Shown one piece after another: positions 8,513 to 17,728 of a stretch of DNA of 52,888 bases. Both the position numbers and the translations under genes were made by a program. The DNA lies in contig SKQO01000115.1 in NCBI GenBank assembly GCA_007118975.1, positions 1 to 52,888 on the forward strand. Reading direction: 5' to 3'. The number at the start of each line of letters is the position of its first letter. Within the stretch, counting starts at the first letter, position 1. A model generated the notes under the pieces. It saw only the letters and a program-made list of their open reading frames with translations, made no database searches and had not been told where the DNA came from. This DNA is from Halobacteriales archaeon. GTDB taxonomy: Archaea; Halobacteriota; Halobacteria; Halobacteriales; SKNY01.

Positions 8513-10903
8513 TTAATCGGAACCGGAATCGGTCTGGGACTCTTCATCCTCCTCAGGAATCGAGCGCCCGAACAGTCGTTCTCGCAGGCCAGTTGGATGA
8601 CGGCGCTCCGCCAGCATCACCGAGGCGGCGAGGCGGTCGGCGACTTCCTCGGCGAGGTCGCCTCTGACGACCCGGGTGAGCAGCCCTCGCCCCGTTGCTC
8701 CCATCACGACCAAATCGTAACCCTCGGACGTATCGACGATCGCGTCGGGGATCGACTGGTCATCCGCCACCAGCAGTTCGGCATCCGGAAGCCCCTGGTT
8801 CTCGGCCCATTCGGCCAGAAACGCCATGCCTGATGCGCGTTTCTCCGGTTCGTCTACCACTGTTAGGATGCCAACGCTCGATCCAAGGACGTCGTGAAAC
8901 GCCTTTGCGACCTCGGCGCTCAACGCCGAATCCTCACCTCCTGCCGTCGGGATCAGGATGCGTTCCGGATCGAACCCGCGGTCGCGGAAGATCAGCAGAT
9001 CGCACGGGAGCCGATCCGTTACGTGCTCGAATACACCGGTACTGCCGCCGAAGACCGGGCCCCTGGACGGACTCCATCCCATCACAACCAGATCCGCCCG
9101 CATCCGCTCGGCAAAATCCACCACCTCGCCCAGCGACCGGTGAGACATAATCCGGTGTGTCTCGATCTCCGCATCGTATTGTTCGGCCGTTGTGACCGCC
9201 TCTTCCAAGAGGTCGTCTGACTCCGTTTCGATCCGTTCGCGTTGCTGGCGTGCCGCCTCGAGGTCAGTTTGGGGTGGAATCTCCACGACGTGGACTGCGT
9301 GAACGACGCCGTCCTTCGCCTTTGCAATAGCGCTCCCGATACCGATAAGTTCGGATTCCGTCGCCGGATTTGAGACCGGTACGACGATTCGGTACGGACT
9401 CGCCGCCTCGGGAACGGTTGTTTCAGCCGCAGACACGGCGATTTCGGGCATGTCCTCGACCCGGTCGAGGACGTACCGCTCAATGACTCCCGCCCGAGTC
9501 GTCTCCTTGCGAGCGTACAGGAAGTACCAGGAGACGGCCCCCACGATGAAAAGCGCGCTCAAGACCTGGGCCTCCCAACGGATGAAGTAGATCAGGCCGA
9601 GCGAGAACGTCGCCCCCAATATCGGGGTAACCGGGTACAACGGTACGGTGAAATCCGGATCGTACTCCGGAACGTCTCCCTCGCGAAAGGCGATCAGGGC
9701 AAGGTTCATCAACGCATACACGATGAGGTGCAGGACGCTGGCTGCCGTTGCCAAAATCGCCAGATCACGTCCGAGCAGGACGATAAACGCCAGAATGAGC
9801 GCGCCCGTCACGAGAATCGACCGGTAGGGTGTCGCGAAGCGTGGATGGATCTCGTTGAGCCAGTTCGTGACGATCCGATCGCGCCCCATGGCGAAATTGA
9901 TCCGCGCGGAGGAGAGAATCGAGGCGTTCGCCGACGATGCCGTCGCGAGCAGCGCGGCGATTGTAACCAACGTCACACCGACCACACTCAACACTGGCCA
10001 GCCCGCGAAGATGATCTCGGCTACCTGGGAAACTGGTATTTCCGGGTGGAGGACATCCCAGGGAACGATTCCGACCATGAGGCCGACGAGAATCGCGTAG
10101 ATCACCGTGACGATCCCCACACTCCCGATAACCGCGATCGGGAGGTTCCGCCCCGGATTCTTCATCTCCTCCGCGACGGTCGCGATTTTGGCGTACCCGA
10201 GAAACGAGACGAACACGAGCCCGGTCGCGGGCAGGATGGCCCCGTATCCGAGCTCTGTCGGGGCGAGGTCGCCGTCAGTCATCACCGTGCTCCAATCGAA
10301 CGAAAACCAACCCACCAACGCGAAGACGGTCAGAATTCCGAGGAGCGAGAGGACGATTACCGTCTGGACGCCGCCGGTCTCCTTGGCGCCGATGTAGTTT
10401 ACGCCGACAAACACGATACCTGCAATGATCGCCCCGATCTGGATGTCCGAGATGGCGATCGAGACAGTGTACGTATCGAGCAAGGGCACCCCAGCGAGTG
10501 GAAGTAGGAACGTGCCCAGTTGGATTGTGGGTATCGAAAGTGTGGTACCTTCAAAAAGTGTGACGAGATAGCCACCGAACCCGATACAGTAAAACGCCGA
10601 TGCGAACGCTAAGCCCATCCAATCGCCGAGCCCGGTGATGGAGCCAAAGAGGGGGCCCAAGCCCCGGTTTACGTAGTAGTATCCCCCACCGGCCTTTGGC
10701 ATTGCGGTCCCCAACTCGGAGACGGCGAGCGCGTTAATCATCGCAATCGCACCGCCGATGATGAAGGAACCAACGACGATCGGTCCCGCGGACTGGGCCG
10801 CCACACCGGGTAGGACAAAGATGCCCGCGCCGACCATGGTACCGATCCCGATCATCAAGGCCGAAAGCAATCCGAGGTCTTTTGCGAGTTCGTCGTCACT
10901 CAT
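8513..10903 (-). CDS. APC-family amino-acid permease fused to two USP domains
   Basis: 796 residues. Residues 1 to about 470 form an APC permease with about 12 hydrophobic helices and the helix-1 motif GIGTMVGAGIFVLPG. The rest holds two universal-stress-protein domains, each ending in a nucleotide-binding G-x2-G-x9-G(S/T)-like loop (MGWSPSRGPVFGGSTG and MGATGRGLLTRVVRGD). APC carriers bring in amino acids or related amines, and the USP part faces the cytoplasm and may bind ATP to gate transport. The same permease type at 15744-17177 lacks the fused domains but has a USP gene beside it. A decayed USP gene ends 6 bases upstream of this start. Confidence 0.93.
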   Translation of the reverse strand: MSDDELAKDLGLLSALMIGIGTMVGAGIFVLPGVAAQSAGPIVVGSFIIGGAIAMINALAVSELGTAMPKAGGGYYYVNRGLGPLFGSITGLGDWMGLAFASAFYCIGFGGYLVTLFEGTTLSIPTIQLGTFLLPLAGVPLLDTYTVSIAISDIQIGAIIAGIVFVGVNYIGAKETGGVQTVIVLSLLGILTVFALVGWFSFDWSTVMTDGDLAPTELGYGAILPATGLVFVSFLGYAKIATVAEEMKNPGRNLPIAVIGSVGIVTVIYAILVGLMVGIVPWDVLHPEIPVSQVAEIIFAGWPVLSVVGVTLVTIAALLATASSANASILSSARINFAMGRDRIVTNWLNEIHPRFATPYRSILVTGALILAFIVLLGRDLAILATAASVLHLIVYALMNLALIAFREGDVPEYDPDFTVPLYPVTPILGATFSLGLIYFIRWEAQVLSALFIVGAVSWYFLYARKETTRAGVIERYVLDRVEDMPEIAVSAAETTVPEAASPYRIVVPVSNPATESELIGIGSAIAKAKDGVVHAVHVVEIPPQTDLEAARQQRERIETESDDLLEEAVTTAEQYDAEIETHRIMSHRSLGEVVDFAERMRADLVVMGWSPSRGPVFGGSTGVFEHVTDRLPCDLLIFRDRGFDPERILIPTAGGEDSALSAEVAKAFHDVLGSSVGILTVVDEPEKRASGMAFLAEWAENQGLPDAELLVADDQSIPDAIVDTSEGYDLVVMGATGRGLLTRVVRGDLAEEVADRLAASVMLAERRHPTGLRERLFGRSIPEEDEESQTDSGSD

Positions 10904-10909
10904 CCAGGA

Positions 10910-11396
10910 TTACCCCACTCTTACAGCCAGTACCCACCATGTCAATGGGGTCATCACACATTGCTCTGTTTTGATTCGGTATGAAAGGGGGAGTCCCGGG
11001 CCTGGCGGGGAGGTCATCAGTGACGTGGCAGTATCGTCGCTGAGAAATCGTGACAGCCGCGAGGAGTGCCCCATGGAGACCGCGATCAGATCGGTCCCAA
11101 TATCGATGGCAAAACCGCGAATATTCGCCGCGACATCCGTGCCGTAATGAAGGGCTGTTTCGAGATCCAGCCACGCACGCTGGAGTCGTTTGATCCCGAC
11201 CTGAAACAGACGACTCCCTTATTCCTCGCCTCTTCGGGCTTACCATGTCGAGGGTTCCAACCATTTTCTCAAGAACGTCACCCAGCACAACGTTCACCGT
11301 CGGATCGATCAGTTCACGGATGATCACACAGGTCTCCTCGGCGTCATCCGCGAATGCGAGTGACGAGGGAATAGTCTGGGGCTCGCTAGAAAACAT
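10910..11396 (-). pseudogene. Decayed universal stress protein (USP) gene
   Basis: An N-terminal piece starts at ATG 11396 (MFSSEPQTI, then FADDAEETCVIIRELIDP and VVLGDVLEKMVGTLDMVSPK). About 50 codons on, coding resemblance moves to another frame, which holds the rest of a USP domain (FQVGIKRLQ, ETALHYGTDVA, FAIDIGTDLIAVS, SSRLSRFLSDDTATSLM). The second frame also has a TAA just before its recognisable part, near 11225. The ATP loop normally read as G-x2-G-x9-G is degraded. The gene lies directly upstream of the APC-USP permease on the same strand, as an intact USP partner would. At least one frameshift near 11240 plus a stop makes it non-functional. Confidence 0.65.
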
Positions 11397-11884
11397 CGGC
11401 GGCACCTCGGTCCGACACCCGCAACTCCAGCGCTGATTGCTCGGCTGGTGGTGCGACCACTGACCTATCCCAACGGGGCCGGGCTTTCGTCTCCTGATCC
11501 CCCAGTGATCCCTCGGTCTCGGAGCCGTTGAATGGAGCAACGCCCGGCCGCAGGTGTCGCTGGCACCTGATTTCAACGAACGTCCGGTCGGCTCGATTCT
11601 CCACATCGTAGTTGCCTTATCGGCGCCATTTGACCCTAACGATCCCCTGCGTCGCTTTCATCGGCGATCGTCGGACGGACCTCAGAGCCACGGGATCGGG
11701 AGGTATATGCTGGCCTCGCCAGCTAGGTCGGACCGGTGACGGGCTGAGAGGATCGATGTGGCAGCCAGTACTACACCACATCGACCTCGGGGAGCGGGAT
11801 ATTCGTCCTGCCTCACCGACAGAACCACGTCGGTACCCGCACGATGAATTCACGGCAGGGCCCACCGGGGCTAGTACGCACCCT
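11397..11884. other. Intergenic stretch, no gene recognised
   Basis: About 490 bases between the decayed USP gene and the DUF6807 gene. Short open frames occur on both strands but their products are basic and low in the usual haloarchaeal acidity, and none matches a family I recognise. Confidence 0.5.
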
Positions 11885-12904
11885 CTACGATTCGTTCGCC
11901 CACATGCGATGGCGTTGATCTAGTGCATTCGCGTCCGGAACGGCGGAATCGATGTCGATCCGGTAACGGAACGTTGCCGGCTCGCCGGGCTCGATTGCGA
12001 AGTCCATCCGCTCCGCTCCGTCGGTAAACACCGCTTGTCCCAGGGGATTGGCGGCGAACAATCCGTAGCCCCGGGCGTGCCAGTAGGTGGGGAATCCCGG
12101 ATTCTCGGGATGGTCCATGATCGTGACCGCCACGGCGTCACCGTCCACCGTCCCATCCAGCCGCATCCATTTCGCACGCGTCCCCCAGACATCCAGACCC
12201 GTCTCGCCGGTTGCACTCAGATAGTCCCCGGTGGGGTCGATGGCGACGTCCCCCGTCGCCGTCGTGGGTTTGCCGTCCTGGCCAACGACTTCCGTCGGCG
12301 GTAGATCCGCTTCGGTCGCTGGCAGTTCCAGCGAGCGGGCGACACGAAGTCCCAACATCCCCTCTTTGTCGTCCGGCATCGGGACCACATCGTCCGCCGC
12401 TGATAACGTCGTTTGGCGGTCGATGTAGCGTCCCGTGTCCGTGCTCCCAAATCGAAATGCAGTTCGCTCCAGAAGGATCGCGGTACCGTCACCCCGTTCC
12501 CACGTGTGGCGAACGACGAGCTCCCCGTCGTCGCCTCCCCCCACCGTCTCGATTTCGTCCAGCACGATCCGTCCTTTCGTTTGTTCCTCGTCGGGTTCGA
12601 TCTCGTCGTATACGCCCCAGAAGTTCACGCCGGCTATGCCGGGGTCAACGCCGTACGTGAAAAAGTGGCCAGTGTGGTGGCGATGGTCGACGCGCTCACC
12701 CGGACGCGGCGCGAGTGGATACCCACGAGTCACGATCCCGCCGTCCTCGCTCACGATCGGTTGGAGGATCGGCTTTGAAAGTACGGGATCGTCACTCGCA
12801 TACTGATAGGTCGTGAAGTGATCGCCATCAACAATCACGTCGATGCGTTCGTTCGATCGGTCGTGTTCCAGCTCGACGCGGTCGTGTGTTGTATCGTCTG
12901 TCAC
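11885..12904 (-). CDS. DUF6807 (PmoA-like) family protein
   Basis: 339 residues resembling the family annotated as 'PmoA' or DUF6807, which has nothing to do with the membrane methane monooxygenase subunit. Typical features are an early PILQPI segment, the DHRHHTGHFFTYG histidine cluster near residue 75, PMPDDKEGMLGLR in the middle and a late MDHPENPGFPTYWHARGYGLFAANPLG block. Function is unproven. In Planctomycetes and Bacteroidetes these genes lie in carbohydrate-use clusters beside Gfo/Idh/MocA dehydrogenases and sugar isomerases, as here (12979 and 13879). No signal peptide, so probably cytoplasmic. It is the last of three same-strand genes (Gfo/Idh/MocA, isomerase, DUF6807) with gaps of 74-90 bases. 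Confidence 0.85.
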   Translation of the reverse strand: MTDDTTHDRVELEHDRSNERIDVIVDGDHFTTYQYASDDPVLSKPILQPIVSEDGGIVTRGYPLAPRPGERVDHRHHTGHFFTYGVDPGIAGVNFWGVYDEIEPDEEQTKGRIVLDEIETVGGGDDGELVVRHTWERGDGTAILLERTAFRFGSTDTGRYIDRQTTLSAADDVVPMPDDKEGMLGLRVARSLELPATEADLPPTEVVGQDGKPTTATGDVAIDPTGDYLSATGETGLDVWGTRAKWMRLDGTVDGDAVAVTIMDHPENPGFPTYWHARGYGLFAANPLGQAVFTDGAERMDFAIEPGEPATFRYRIDIDSAVPDANALDQRHRMWANES

Positions 12905-12978
12905 GGTGGTGCTCCGTAGTTAGCCGTCGCTGTCGGCAGGAGGCGGTAAACCATTTCGGTCCGAGCCCCGGGACGACA

Positions 12979-13788
12979 TCAGATGCTGTGACCCAGTTCC
13001 ACGAGGGATTCGATCGCCTCGACCGGATCGCCGATCGGAATGAACTCCCCGCCGATGAACTCGTCGTACCCAGTTTCGTCGATGGCTTCGAGAATGTGCT
13101 CCCAGTTGAGCTCACCCGTACCCGGCTGGCCCCGTGACGGGGGATCGGCCGCGTGGAAGTGAGAGACGTATGTAGTGGTGTTTTCCCTCACATTTTCGAT
13201 AATATTGCCACGCGAGCGTTGCTCGTGGTACAGATCGAGGAGTAACTTGATGTCGGGAGAATCGACCGCGTCAAGGAGTTCGTAGCCGTCTCTTGCGGTG
13301 TGGGCGAACTGGGTCGGATCGTCGAGATGGTTGATCGGCTCGAGGACCAGCGTCGTATCCGAGTCCGCTACTGTCGGAGCAACCCGTTTGAGTACGTCGA
13401 TGACGGCACGGCGTTGTTCCTGGATGGTCATTCCCGTTTGGATCGGCCCGGCTTTTACATTCACCCGTTCACAGCCGACCTCGTCGGCGAGTTCGAGCGA
13501 CCGGACGATACTCTCGATACAATCCCCGGATCGGTCCGGATCGGTTAAGGGGGGTCGATTGCCCGACATGTACACGAATGCGAGCCCGTGGTCGTGAATG
13601 ACGTCGGCAACCTCGTGGAGATCGAACTCCCGGTCCGCGAAGGGCCCACCAAGGGTTTCGACCGAATCCATGCCCAGATCCCAGCCGTAGAGTTCGATGC
13701 CGTCGACGCCGGCACCCGCGGCCAACTCGACACGTTCGGTGTATGGCTCCTCCTCGAAATTGAGGTTCAAGTAGGATGTGACCTTCAT
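12979..13788 (-). CDS. Sugar phosphate isomerase/epimerase, TIM barrel
   Basis: 269 residues of the xylose-isomerase-like barrel with a complete metal set: E150 (LVLEPINH), D185 and H188 (LLLDLYHEQ), H210/H212 (VSHFHAADPP) and E248 (GGEFIP). The layout is close to hydroxypyruvate isomerase and ketose 3-epimerases, so it likely moves a carbonyl or epimerises a keto sugar. The ATG at 13788 (MKVTSYL) begins the first strand; an upstream in-frame start at 13836 adds 16 unconserved residues. It sits between a Gfo/Idh/MocA dehydrogenase and a DUF6807 gene on the same strand, which suggests it handles the keto sugar made by the dehydrogenase. Confidence 0.9.
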   Translation of the reverse strand: MKVTSYLNLNFEEEPYTERVELAAGAGVDGIELYGWDLGMDSVETLGGPFADREFDLHEVADVIHDHGLAFVYMSGNRPPLTDPDRSGDCIESIVRSLELADEVGCERVNVKAGPIQTGMTIQEQRRAVIDVLKRVAPTVADSDTTLVLEPINHLDDPTQFAHTARDGYELLDAVDSPDIKLLLDLYHEQRSRGNIIENVRENTTTYVSHFHAADPPSRGQPGTGELNWEHILEAIDETGYDEFIGGEFIPIGDPVEAIESLVELGHSI

Positions 13789-13878
13789 GTAGGTTCGGAT
13801 CCCCTGGTGGCAGCAAAAAGGCTCGGATCTGGGCATATCGCCCGGACGAACACCAGGATTGGTTCCTGAACGGGCCGT

Positions 13879-14913
13879 TCACTCCGACCGCAGGTCGTCG
13901 AGGTACACCGGCTCGCCGGTGTCAGAGGATCGATACGCGGCCAGGATGATATCGACCGCCTCTCTCGCGGCCGTCGCGGGCACCTCGGGCTCTCGTCCCT
14001 CGTCGAGTGCGCTGACGAAATCCTGGACGACCCCCTCGTGGTTTTCGCCACACGGGTGCGGGCGCCCCTCGAGCTCCAGCGTCTCCGTTTCGGCGGAGTA
14101 CCGGGATTCCTCCCCCGTGCCGACCACACAGTTGATGTCGCCATCACGAATCGCGAGGGACCCCTCCGTGCCGTTCACAGAGAGGTGATCGGTGCCACCT
14201 TTTACCGCCGTCGTCGCCTCGATCGTGCCCAACGCCCCGTTCTCGAATCGGAGTGCGACGGCGGCGGTGTCCTCGCAGTCAAGGTCACGGTCGAGGGTGT
14301 CCGTGTAGGCCATGACCGATTCGACGTCCCCCACCAGCCACTGGAGGCGATCGATGTCGTGGATCCCTTGGTTCATCATGCAACCGCCGTCCATGTCACG
14401 GGTTCCCCGCCAGCCTGCAGAATCGTAGTACGCCTGCGGTCTGAACCACTTCACGTGCACGTCTCCCAGGACGGGATCGCCGAGGTTCCCCTCCTCGATT
14501 ACCGCCTTGGCCGCGCGATTGAGCGGGTCGAAGCGGCGTTGAAAGACCCCCGCGAGGGTAACACCCGCGTCCTCGCACGCCGAGATCATCCGGTTGATGC
14601 GCTCGGCGTACACGTCAAGCGGTTTCTCGCAGAGCACGTGCGCGCCTGCCGTGGCGACATCTTCGACAACATCGGCGTGTGTGCCGCTTGGAGTGCAGAC
14701 ACTGACGGCGTCAATGTCACTTTCCTCGATCATTTGACCGATATCAGTGTAGGTGGCGCCGAGGTCGTACTCGTCGGCGAACTTCTTCGCTTCCTCACCA
14801 TCGATATCACAACACGCCACAAGCGAGGCGCCGTCGGCCGCATTCACTGCCCGTGCGTGCGAGCCACCGACGCCCGCACAACCAACAATCCCGTATCGCA
14901 ACTCGCCGGTCAT
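13879..14913 (-). CDS. Gfo/Idh/MocA family oxidoreductase
   Basis: 344 residues with an N-terminal Rossmann fold (GIVGCAGVGGSHARAV) and the family's CEKPLDVYAERI motif near residue 96, whose Lys takes part in catalysis. The C-terminal alpha/beta domain holds GCMMNQGIHDIDRLQWLVG, where the His of the H-D pair is usually the acid/base. These enzymes oxidise a secondary hydroxyl of sugars or inositols with NAD(P). It is the first gene of a three-gene run with a sugar isomerase and DUF6807. The substrate is unknown. Confidence 0.92.
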   Translation of the reverse strand: MTGELRYGIVGCAGVGGSHARAVNAADGASLVACCDIDGEEAKKFADEYDLGATYTDIGQMIEESDIDAVSVCTPSGTHADVVEDVATAGAHVLCEKPLDVYAERINRMISACEDAGVTLAGVFQRRFDPLNRAAKAVIEEGNLGDPVLGDVHVKWFRPQAYYDSAGWRGTRDMDGGCMMNQGIHDIDRLQWLVGDVESVMAYTDTLDRDLDCEDTAAVALRFENGALGTIEATTAVKGGTDHLSVNGTEGSLAIRDGDINCVVGTGEESRYSAETETLELEGRPHPCGENHEGVVQDFVSALDEGREPEVPATAAREAVDIILAAYRSSDTGEPVYLDDLRSE

Positions 14914-14980
14914 ATACCAGAGCCGTTAGTACACGGGTATGAGGCTTCGGATTATGTCCCGGGATGGGACGGTGGCCGCG

Positions 14981-15697
14981 CTACTGCGGTGCCCGCACGA
15001 CCAGCACGGGTTGGCCGGTTCGATCGAGGATACGCGTCGGGACATCCCCGAGAATTCGCTCCTGTAGTGACGGCGCCGATTCGCCGATGACCACCAAGTC
15101 GTGCTCCTCCGCGAGCGCCACAATCTCGTTCGCCGGCGAGCTCGTCGCCGATTGCTCCCAATCGATGCGCGCCCGTTCGACACCTTCCTCCGCGAGCCGA
15201 TCCGCCGCGCCGCGGAGAATAAACTCGCTTTGGCTCGCGTCCTCGTCAGGTGTCACTGCGTGATACAACGTCACGGTCGCGTCGTTCTCGCGAAGGAGAT
15301 CAGCGACGAACAGCACGATGCGTTCGAGATTGGGATCACCTTTCAGCGGGACCAGTACCTTCCGGACCCCGTCCGCGTCCCCGGGCGAAAACACTACGTC
15401 GCAGTCGTATTCGGCCACAAGCCGATCGACGGTCGCCTCCCGGTCCCGAGTGAACACCACGACACCTTCCACTTCGCCACCGCCCACCAACTGCTCGGTC
15501 ACCGCTTCTACCTGTGCGATCGCTTCCGATTCGTACTCCTCTTTGAGTTGTTCGGGGGATGCCTGGTCCGGAACCGGATAATACCCGAGCACGACGACCC
15601 GGAGTGGATGGAAGAGCGCGAGTTGATCTGATGAGGGCGCTTCGGGCGTGGAAACGTCAACCGGGACGAGGATCGTGGGGTCCGTCCGCCCGACCAT
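14981..15697 (-). CDS. Universal stress protein, tandem USP domains
   Basis: 238 residues with two USP-like halves. The first begins TILVPVDVS but is shortened and lacks a clear ATP loop (VVLGYYPVPDQ, VFSPGDADGVRKVLVPL). The second is fuller and ends VVIGESAPSLQERILGDVPTRIL, where the G-x2-G-x9-G(S/T) loop is only partly kept, so ATP binding is doubtful. The gene starts 46 bases after the stop of the APC permease at 15744-17177 on the same strand, so it looks like the separate counterpart of the USP part fused to the permease at 8513-10903. Role probably regulatory for that permease. Confidence 0.85.
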   Translation of the reverse strand: MVGRTDPTILVPVDVSTPEAPSSDQLALFHPLRVVVLGYYPVPDQASPEQLKEEYESEAIAQVEAVTEQLVGGGEVEGVVVFTRDREATVDRLVAEYDCDVVFSPGDADGVRKVLVPLKGDPNLERIVLFVADLLRENDATVTLYHAVTPDEDASQSEFILRGAADRLAEEGVERARIDWEQSATSSPANEIVALAEEHDLVVIGESAPSLQERILGDVPTRILDRTGQPVLVVRAPQ

Positions 15698-15743
15698 GCG
15701 TCTGTGTTCGGTGCGGGCTACCTTTAACTACCGGTCCGGAGTC

Positions 15744-17177
15744 TCACTCCCGCTCCGTGGTATCACCGAGTTCGACCTCGCTCTCGACGAGTTCGGGGCG
15801 ACGAAACCGGGCGAGCGCGCTCTCGTCCTCGGTCCGTGCCCGAGCATACGCCAGATACCACAGCACGCTAATTGCCACGAGCAGGAACGCAAGCAGAATT
15901 TCGATCGGGTCCATAAACGCGATCAAACCGAAAGAGGTGATCGCACCGAGGATCGGCACGAATGGATACGCCGGGACCTCGTAGACCGGTTCGTACGAAA
16001 AGCCATCGGTTTCACGAAACACGATCAGGGCGATATTCAACAGTCCGTAGACAACCAGATGGAGAACGGCAGCAGATTTTGCGAGCACGGCCACATCACC
16101 GATAAAGACAAACAGGACGATGAGGGCGCCCGTCAGTAGGATCGCCCGCCCGGGTGTGTTGAACCGAGCGTTGATCTCGTTGAGTCCGGGCCAGACGAGC
16201 CGGTCTCTCCCCATGGCGTAATTGATCCTGGAAGCTGCAAGAATCGAGGCATTGGCGCTCGAGGCCGTCGCCAACAAGCCCGCAAGCGTCAGCAACACGA
16301 CGCCGAGCACCGAAACACCGAGGACGTTGCCGAAGACCACCCCAGCGACCTCCGCGACGGCGGTCTCGGATCCCGCGATGACCTCCCGATCGACGACGGC
16401 CAGCAGGATCACCATGATCAACCCGTATAGTGCGGTGACGATCACCACGCTTCCGACGATGGCGATGGGGAGGTTGCGGCCGGGCTTTTTGATCTCACCC
16501 GCGACGGTCGTGATCTTGACGAATCCGAGATACGAGACGAATACCAGGGCAGTGCCCGGCAACATCGCACCCCAACCCTCCGGGGCGAAGGGCCGGAGGG
16601 TCGACAGGTCCGCCTGGAGGAATCCGAGGAGCGCAAAGACGCCGAGAATTCCGAGTAATCCGATCACGATCACGTTCTGGAGGTCGCCTGTGCCCTTCGT
16701 CGAGACGTAATTCACCGCAATGAACAGCACGCCCGCAAGGATCCCGCCGATTTGTGCTTCGGTAAGGATAACCGGTCCGAGATGGAGGGTCGGGAGACTG
16801 GTGACGGTGCCGAGGAGAAGTCCCAGATAGCTCCCGAATCCCAGCACGTAGAAGGCGGAGGCGAAGGCCAGCCCGAGCCAATTGCCGATTCCAGCTATCG
16901 CCCCGAAAAGCGGTCCCAGTCCTCGATTGATAAAATGATAGCTCCCGCCCGCTCGAGGCATCGCGGTCGCCAGCTCGCTCGCGGAGAACGCAGTAAACAG
17001 CGCGATCAGCCCGCCGGCGAGAAACGAGCCGACAACCGCTGGACCGGCCGCCGCCGCGGCTGGACCGGGAAGGACGAAAATCCCGGCCCCGATCATCGTC
17101 CCGATACCGATCATCAGGGCCGCGGACAGCCCGAGCGTCCGCTCGAGCTGCGTCTCGGTACGGACCGCCGGCGCCAT
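15744..17177 (-). CDS. APC-family amino-acid permease
   Basis: 477 residues with about 12 transmembrane helices. Helix 1 carries the substrate-binding GIGTMIGAGIFVLPG, and FVSYLGFVKITTVAGEIKKPGRN lies in the middle, as in the permease at 8513-10903, with which it shares long matching stretches such as ASSANASIL and a following INxAMGRDR. It imports amino acids or amines. I placed the start at 17177 (MAPAVRTETQLERTLG) because an earlier in-frame start at 17252 adds a segment unlike the family. A separate tandem USP gene follows 46 bases downstream. Confidence 0.92.
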   Translation of the reverse strand: MAPAVRTETQLERTLGLSAALMIGIGTMIGAGIFVLPGPAAAAAGPAVVGSFLAGGLIALFTAFSASELATAMPRAGGSYHFINRGLGPLFGAIAGIGNWLGLAFASAFYVLGFGSYLGLLLGTVTSLPTLHLGPVILTEAQIGGILAGVLFIAVNYVSTKGTGDLQNVIVIGLLGILGVFALLGFLQADLSTLRPFAPEGWGAMLPGTALVFVSYLGFVKITTVAGEIKKPGRNLPIAIVGSVVIVTALYGLIMVILLAVVDREVIAGSETAVAEVAGVVFGNVLGVSVLGVVLLTLAGLLATASSANASILAASRINYAMGRDRLVWPGLNEINARFNTPGRAILLTGALIVLFVFIGDVAVLAKSAAVLHLVVYGLLNIALIVFRETDGFSYEPVYEVPAYPFVPILGAITSFGLIAFMDPIEILLAFLLVAISVLWYLAYARARTEDESALARFRRPELVESEVELGDTTERE

Positions 17178-17728
17178 GTCAGTATGCTGGAGGACATGGC
17201 GGATAAATGTCCCAGGCTCATGGCAATCTACCAACACAACACACGTGTGCATTCATTTCGTCGGAGTAATGACCCAAATTCACAGGTCTCGATGCGTCGA
17301 GTGTATATACAGGGGCGGAGCCTTCCACCATGGTGTTCGTCTCGACGGACCAGCATCGCGGAGATTGGATCGGACCTGACCGGACCTGCCCACCGGCCGA
17401 ACACGCCGACCCGTTCGGCCATTCGCCGAACATCGATCGCCTCGTTTCAGTCGGTCCAGCCTTCTTCAGGGACATCCCTTGATTCCCATCACCGCTGTCT
17501 CGACACGGCGCCGTGTGTGGCGGGACGAGACGGCCACCACGGTGAGGTCCATTCCACGTGATCGAGCCCGATGGAGCGTGGAAAGAAGACACGCTGGCAC
17601 GGTGTTGTCACGTAATCGGACGGTACAGCCCTCACAGGGATCAAAGCCACAGGGGCTGGCGAACACCATCGAAACGAGGCAACGTTCCATCTCGAGCGCG
17701 CCCTTCTTACAGGGGTGGTCGGTCTCGG
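17178..17728. other. Intergenic stretch between permease and MgtE, one doubtful small frame
   Basis: About 550 bases. The only candidate is a minus-strand 74-codon frame at 17466-17690 with CGFDPCEGC, in a position where a metal-binding protein could follow mgtE. Its C-terminal half is rich in Arg and lacks haloarchaeal acidity, so I do not call it. Nothing else was recognised. Confidence 0.4.

Noticed and set aside
9728-10507. Plus-strand open frame of 259 codons antisense to the APC permease
   Set aside because: Very rich in Arg/Asp repeats that mirror hydrophobic codons on the other strand.
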